Shown here: positions 62,007-64,000 of the stretch, in pieces
How positions within the stretch are numbered: the stretch's first letter is position 1
Layout: every line of letters starts with the position of its first letter
From: Pseudomonadota bacterium
GTDB taxonomy: Bacteria > Pseudomonadota > Alphaproteobacteria > Dongiales > Dongiaceae
DNA: 64,000 nucleotides
Reading direction: 5' to 3'
Assembly (NCBI GenBank): GCA_021792365.1
Contig: JAJYUT010000006.1
Coordinates: 248,001 to 312,000, forward strand
Program-made: the position numbers and the translations under genes
Notes under the pieces: generated by a model
What the model saw: the letters and a program-made list of their open reading frames with translations, nothing else
Told to the model about the DNA's origin: nothing
The model's database searches: none

Positions 62007-62833
62007 CCTTTGACGGCGCCCGCCGTCAGGCCCGAGATGATGTAGCGCTGCAGCGCCAGCACCAGGACGATGAGCGGGACAGTGACGATGACGCAGGCCG
62101 CCATCACCTTGCCCCAGGGTAGTTCATAGGCCGTGGCGCCCGAGATCAAGGCGATGGCGACCGGCACCGTCCGCTGCTCGGTGGAGAGCGTGAAGGTCAG
62201 CGCGAACATGAACTCGTTCCACGCCAGGATGAACGCCAGCAGCCCGGAGGCGGACAAGGCGGGTCCCATGATCGGCAGGAACACCCGCGTCAGGATCCGC
62301 CAATCGCTGGCGCCGTCGACAATCGCGGCCTGCTCCAGTTCCCGCGGCATCTCGCGCATGAAGGTCGTCAGCACCCAGGTCACGAAAGGCAGCGTGAGGA
62401 TGAGGTTGGCGAGCACCAGTCCCGACAGCGTGTCATAGAGCCCGATGGCGCGGATCAGATCGAACAGGCCCGATAGCACGGCGATCTGCGGAAACATCGA
62501 GACGCTGAGGATGATCAGCAGCATCGCAGTTCGTCCGCGGAAGCGGATGCGGCCGAGCGCATAGGCGGCGGTCAGCGCCAGGAACAGCGAGAGGCCGGTC
62601 GCGACCACAGCGACGATCAGCGAGTTGAGGATATTCCTGGCGAAGGGCTGCTCCCGGAACAAGGCCACGTAGTTGTCGAGGGTCGGGTTGCCCGGCCAGA
62701 GCTCGACCTGGAAAAGGCTGCTGCCGGTCTTCAGCGAAGAGACGATCGCCCAATAGAACGGGAACACCACGTAGAGGAGGATGCCGGCGATCAGCACATA
62801 GAAGCCGAGCCTGCCCAGGTGCCTGCGGATCAC
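62003..62833 (-). CDS. carbohydrate ABC transporter permease (MalG-like)
   Basis: A 276-residue CUT1-type permease with six spans. It starts with GTG 62833, overlapping the stop of the first permease (GTGA). The EAA loop, which contacts the ATPase, reads ELEQAAIVDGASDWRIL. The C-terminus YIISGLTAGAVKG is typical of MalG homologues. The ATPase gene is not in the window; it should lie elsewhere. Confidence 0.95.
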   Translation of the reverse strand: MIRRHLGRLGFYVLIAGILLYVVFPFYWAIVSSLKTGSSLFQVELWPGNPTLDNYVALFREQPFARNILNSLIVAVVATGLSLFLALTAAYALGRIRFRGRTAMLLIILSVSMFPQIAVLSGLFDLIRAIGLYDTLSGLVLANLILTLPFVTWVLTTFMREMPRELEQAAIVDGASDWRILTRVFLPIMGPALSASGLLAFILAWNEFMFALTFTLSTEQRTVPVAIALISGATAYELPWGKVMAACVIVTVPLIVLVLALQRYIISGLTAGAVKG

Positions 62834-63765
62834 CGCCGCTCTCCCGCCGCACTGACATTGACCCGCCCCAGCGTGATCACGATGGCGGTGGCCATCGCGA
62901 CGATCAGGAACAAGGACGTCGCCGCCGCCGACCCGTAGCCCACGTCCTGGAAATCGACCAGTTGCTGCCTGGCATAGACGGACATGGTGGTGGTCGCCGG
63001 GTTGTTGCCGGTCAGGACGTAGATGACGTCGAAGACTCGCATCGCATCGAGGCCGCGGAAGATGACCGCGACCAGCAGCGCCGGTCGGATCAGCGGCAAG
63101 GTCACGCGCAGGAACATTCGGATCGGCGGCACGCCATCGACCTTGCCGGCCTGATAGATCTCCCGCGGCAGGACCTGTAGCGCGGCCAAAATCAGCAGCG
63201 CCATGAATGGCGTCGCCTTCCACACGTCCACGGCTACCACCGCAGCGAAGGCGAGCCTCGGCTCGGCCAGCCAGGCCCAGGGCGCGTCGATCAGGCCGAG
63301 CTTCAACAGCATGGCGTTCACCACGCCGTAGAGATCATGGAGCATCCACCCCCACATCTTCGCCGAGATGACCGTGGGGATGGCCCAGGGGATCAGCACG
63401 GCCGCCCGCAGCAGCCCTCGCCCCGGCATATGCGCGTTGAGCGTGAGGGCGATCACCAATCCCAGCAGCGTCTCCAGCCCGACCGAGACGATGGTGAAGA
63501 GCAGTGTCGTGCCGACCGCGCGCCACCACAGCGGATCCTGGAACAGCGCGATGTAATTGGCAATGCCGACCGCCTGCCAGTTCTCCAGGTCCGACAGGTA
63601 CGCGTCGGTGAAGCTGAAGGCGATGGTGCGTCCGAGCGGCCAGGCTGCGACCAGGATCACCGCCACCAGCATTGGCGCCACGAACAGCCAGGCGACGCGC
63701 GCGCGCTGCTGCGCCAGCGTCAGGCCGGCCCTGCCGCCGGCCGATTTCCGCGCAGCGGCGGTCAA
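62830..63765 (-). CDS. sugar ABC transporter permease (MalF-like)
   Basis: A 311-residue CUT1 permease with six spans, starting at TTG 63765 (no clear ribosome site; start uncertain). The EAA loop is REIYQAGKVDGVPPIRMFL. The N-terminus QQRARVAWLFVAPMLVAVI is typical. It pairs with the MalG-like protein to form the channel and takes sugars from the binding protein encoded 46 bases upstream. Confidence 0.94.
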   Translation of the reverse strand: MTAAARKSAGGRAGLTLAQQRARVAWLFVAPMLVAVILVAAWPLGRTIAFSFTDAYLSDLENWQAVGIANYIALFQDPLWWRAVGTTLLFTIVSVGLETLLGLVIALTLNAHMPGRGLLRAAVLIPWAIPTVISAKMWGWMLHDLYGVVNAMLLKLGLIDAPWAWLAEPRLAFAAVVAVDVWKATPFMALLILAALQVLPREIYQAGKVDGVPPIRMFLRVTLPLIRPALLVAVIFRGLDAMRVFDVIYVLTGNNPATTTMSVYARQQLVDFQDVGYGSAAATSLFLIVAMATAIVITLGRVNVSAAGERR

Positions 63766-63811
63766 TCGCTGCGCCGGGTGTGGTGAGGCAGCCAGCGCAA
63801 GCCGGTCGAGC

Positions 63812-64000
63812 CTACCAATTGCCGCCGCGGCTCAGCCGCTCCAGCTCGCTGTTCAGGTCGACCAGACTTGCGGAGGCGGCGCCCTGGCCCGACAAGGCGC
63901 CGTGCACCATGCGGACGAACGCGCTGGATACCTGGTTGTAGCGCCGCCCGGTTATCGTCGACGGCCGCGCCACGGCGCTTTCGACGATCGGCAGGAAGTC
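63812..64000 (-). CDS. extracellular sugar-binding protein, C-terminal fragment (cut by window edge)
   Basis: The last 62 residues of an ABC solute-binding protein on the minus strand; the gene runs past base 64000. The sequence has ARPSTITGRRYNQVSSAFV, then GALSGQGAA and a final DLNSELERL, typical for the C-terminus of family 1 sugar-binding proteins (trehalose/maltose group). It precedes the two permease genes on the same strand and should supply their substrate. Confidence 0.85.
   Translation of the reverse strand, partial: DFLPIVESAVARPSTITGRRYNQVSSAFVRMVHGALSGQGAASASLVDLNSELERLSRGGNW

Overview
The window is GC-rich chromosomal DNA, densely coded on both strands, and reads as an alphaproteobacterium, probably Rhodospirillales-like. 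Supporting this are an NDUFA12-type complex I accessory subunit, NDUFAF3-like (Mth938) and NDUFAF6-like proteins near secDF, a eukaryote-type NADP isocitrate dehydrogenase, DUF1491 and DUF2155 proteins, a 1233-residue B12-dependent ribonucleotide reductase and a short psd next to pssA. The assignment is an inference from gene content; there is no rRNA in the window. I found no complete tRNA, IS element, prophage or CRISPR array. No gap between genes exceeds 300 bases.

1-18 kb is a mixed accessory and metabolic stretch. It holds the end of a flavin amine oxidase, an acetolactate-synthase-like ThDP enzyme overlapping a DUF1491 gene, and a very large multi-domain glycosyltransferase. Then comes a 1014-residue fusion of an APH-type kinase, an M23 peptidase and an AGXT2L-type PLP enzyme, divergent from an Lrp/AsnC regulator. 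It continues with an SGNH-like protein, CorA, a sulfotransferase, an ECF sigma/anti-sigma pair, an isochorismatase-like hydrolase, an alpha/beta-hydrolase-like protein lacking its nucleophile, and a BKACE (DUF849) enzyme.

18-26 kb carries yajC-secD-secF on the minus strand with a readable promoter, followed by an Mth938/NDUFAF3-like gene, an orphan DNA methyltransferase, a PuuD-like membrane protein (opposite strand) and an NDUFAF6-like gene. This joins protein translocation to likely complex I assembly functions. Upstream of yajC lies an MltB-type lytic transglycosylase lipoprotein.

26-37 kb is transport and envelope: a TSUP exporter, a GcvA-like LysR regulator, a DMT and an MFS transporter, a Crp/Fnr regulator, an RND efflux adaptor/permease pair, then a phospholipid operon (psd-pssA plus a third CDP-alcohol phosphatidyltransferase).

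37-56 kb is mostly housekeeping: a LysM/Ig-like protein, a LOG-family protein, icd, an exported cyclophilin, a PAS protein, a PrsW-like protease, an aminotransferase and a gamma-glutamyltransferase homologue whose catalytic Thr appears to be missing. Next come a BepA-like M48 protease, a DsbA-like protein, aroQ-accB-accC, a small exported protein, DinB, aat, DUF2155, a small conserved-looking protein, mlaD, the NDUFA12 gene, a GNAT and a second DMT transporter.

56-64 kb has nrdJ preceded by two NrdR-box-like 16-mers 32 bp apart and a perfect DnaA box, an aspartyl/asparaginyl hydroxylase-like gene with an SDR gene, and at the right edge a sugar ABC importer (partial binding protein and two permeases) on the minus strand.
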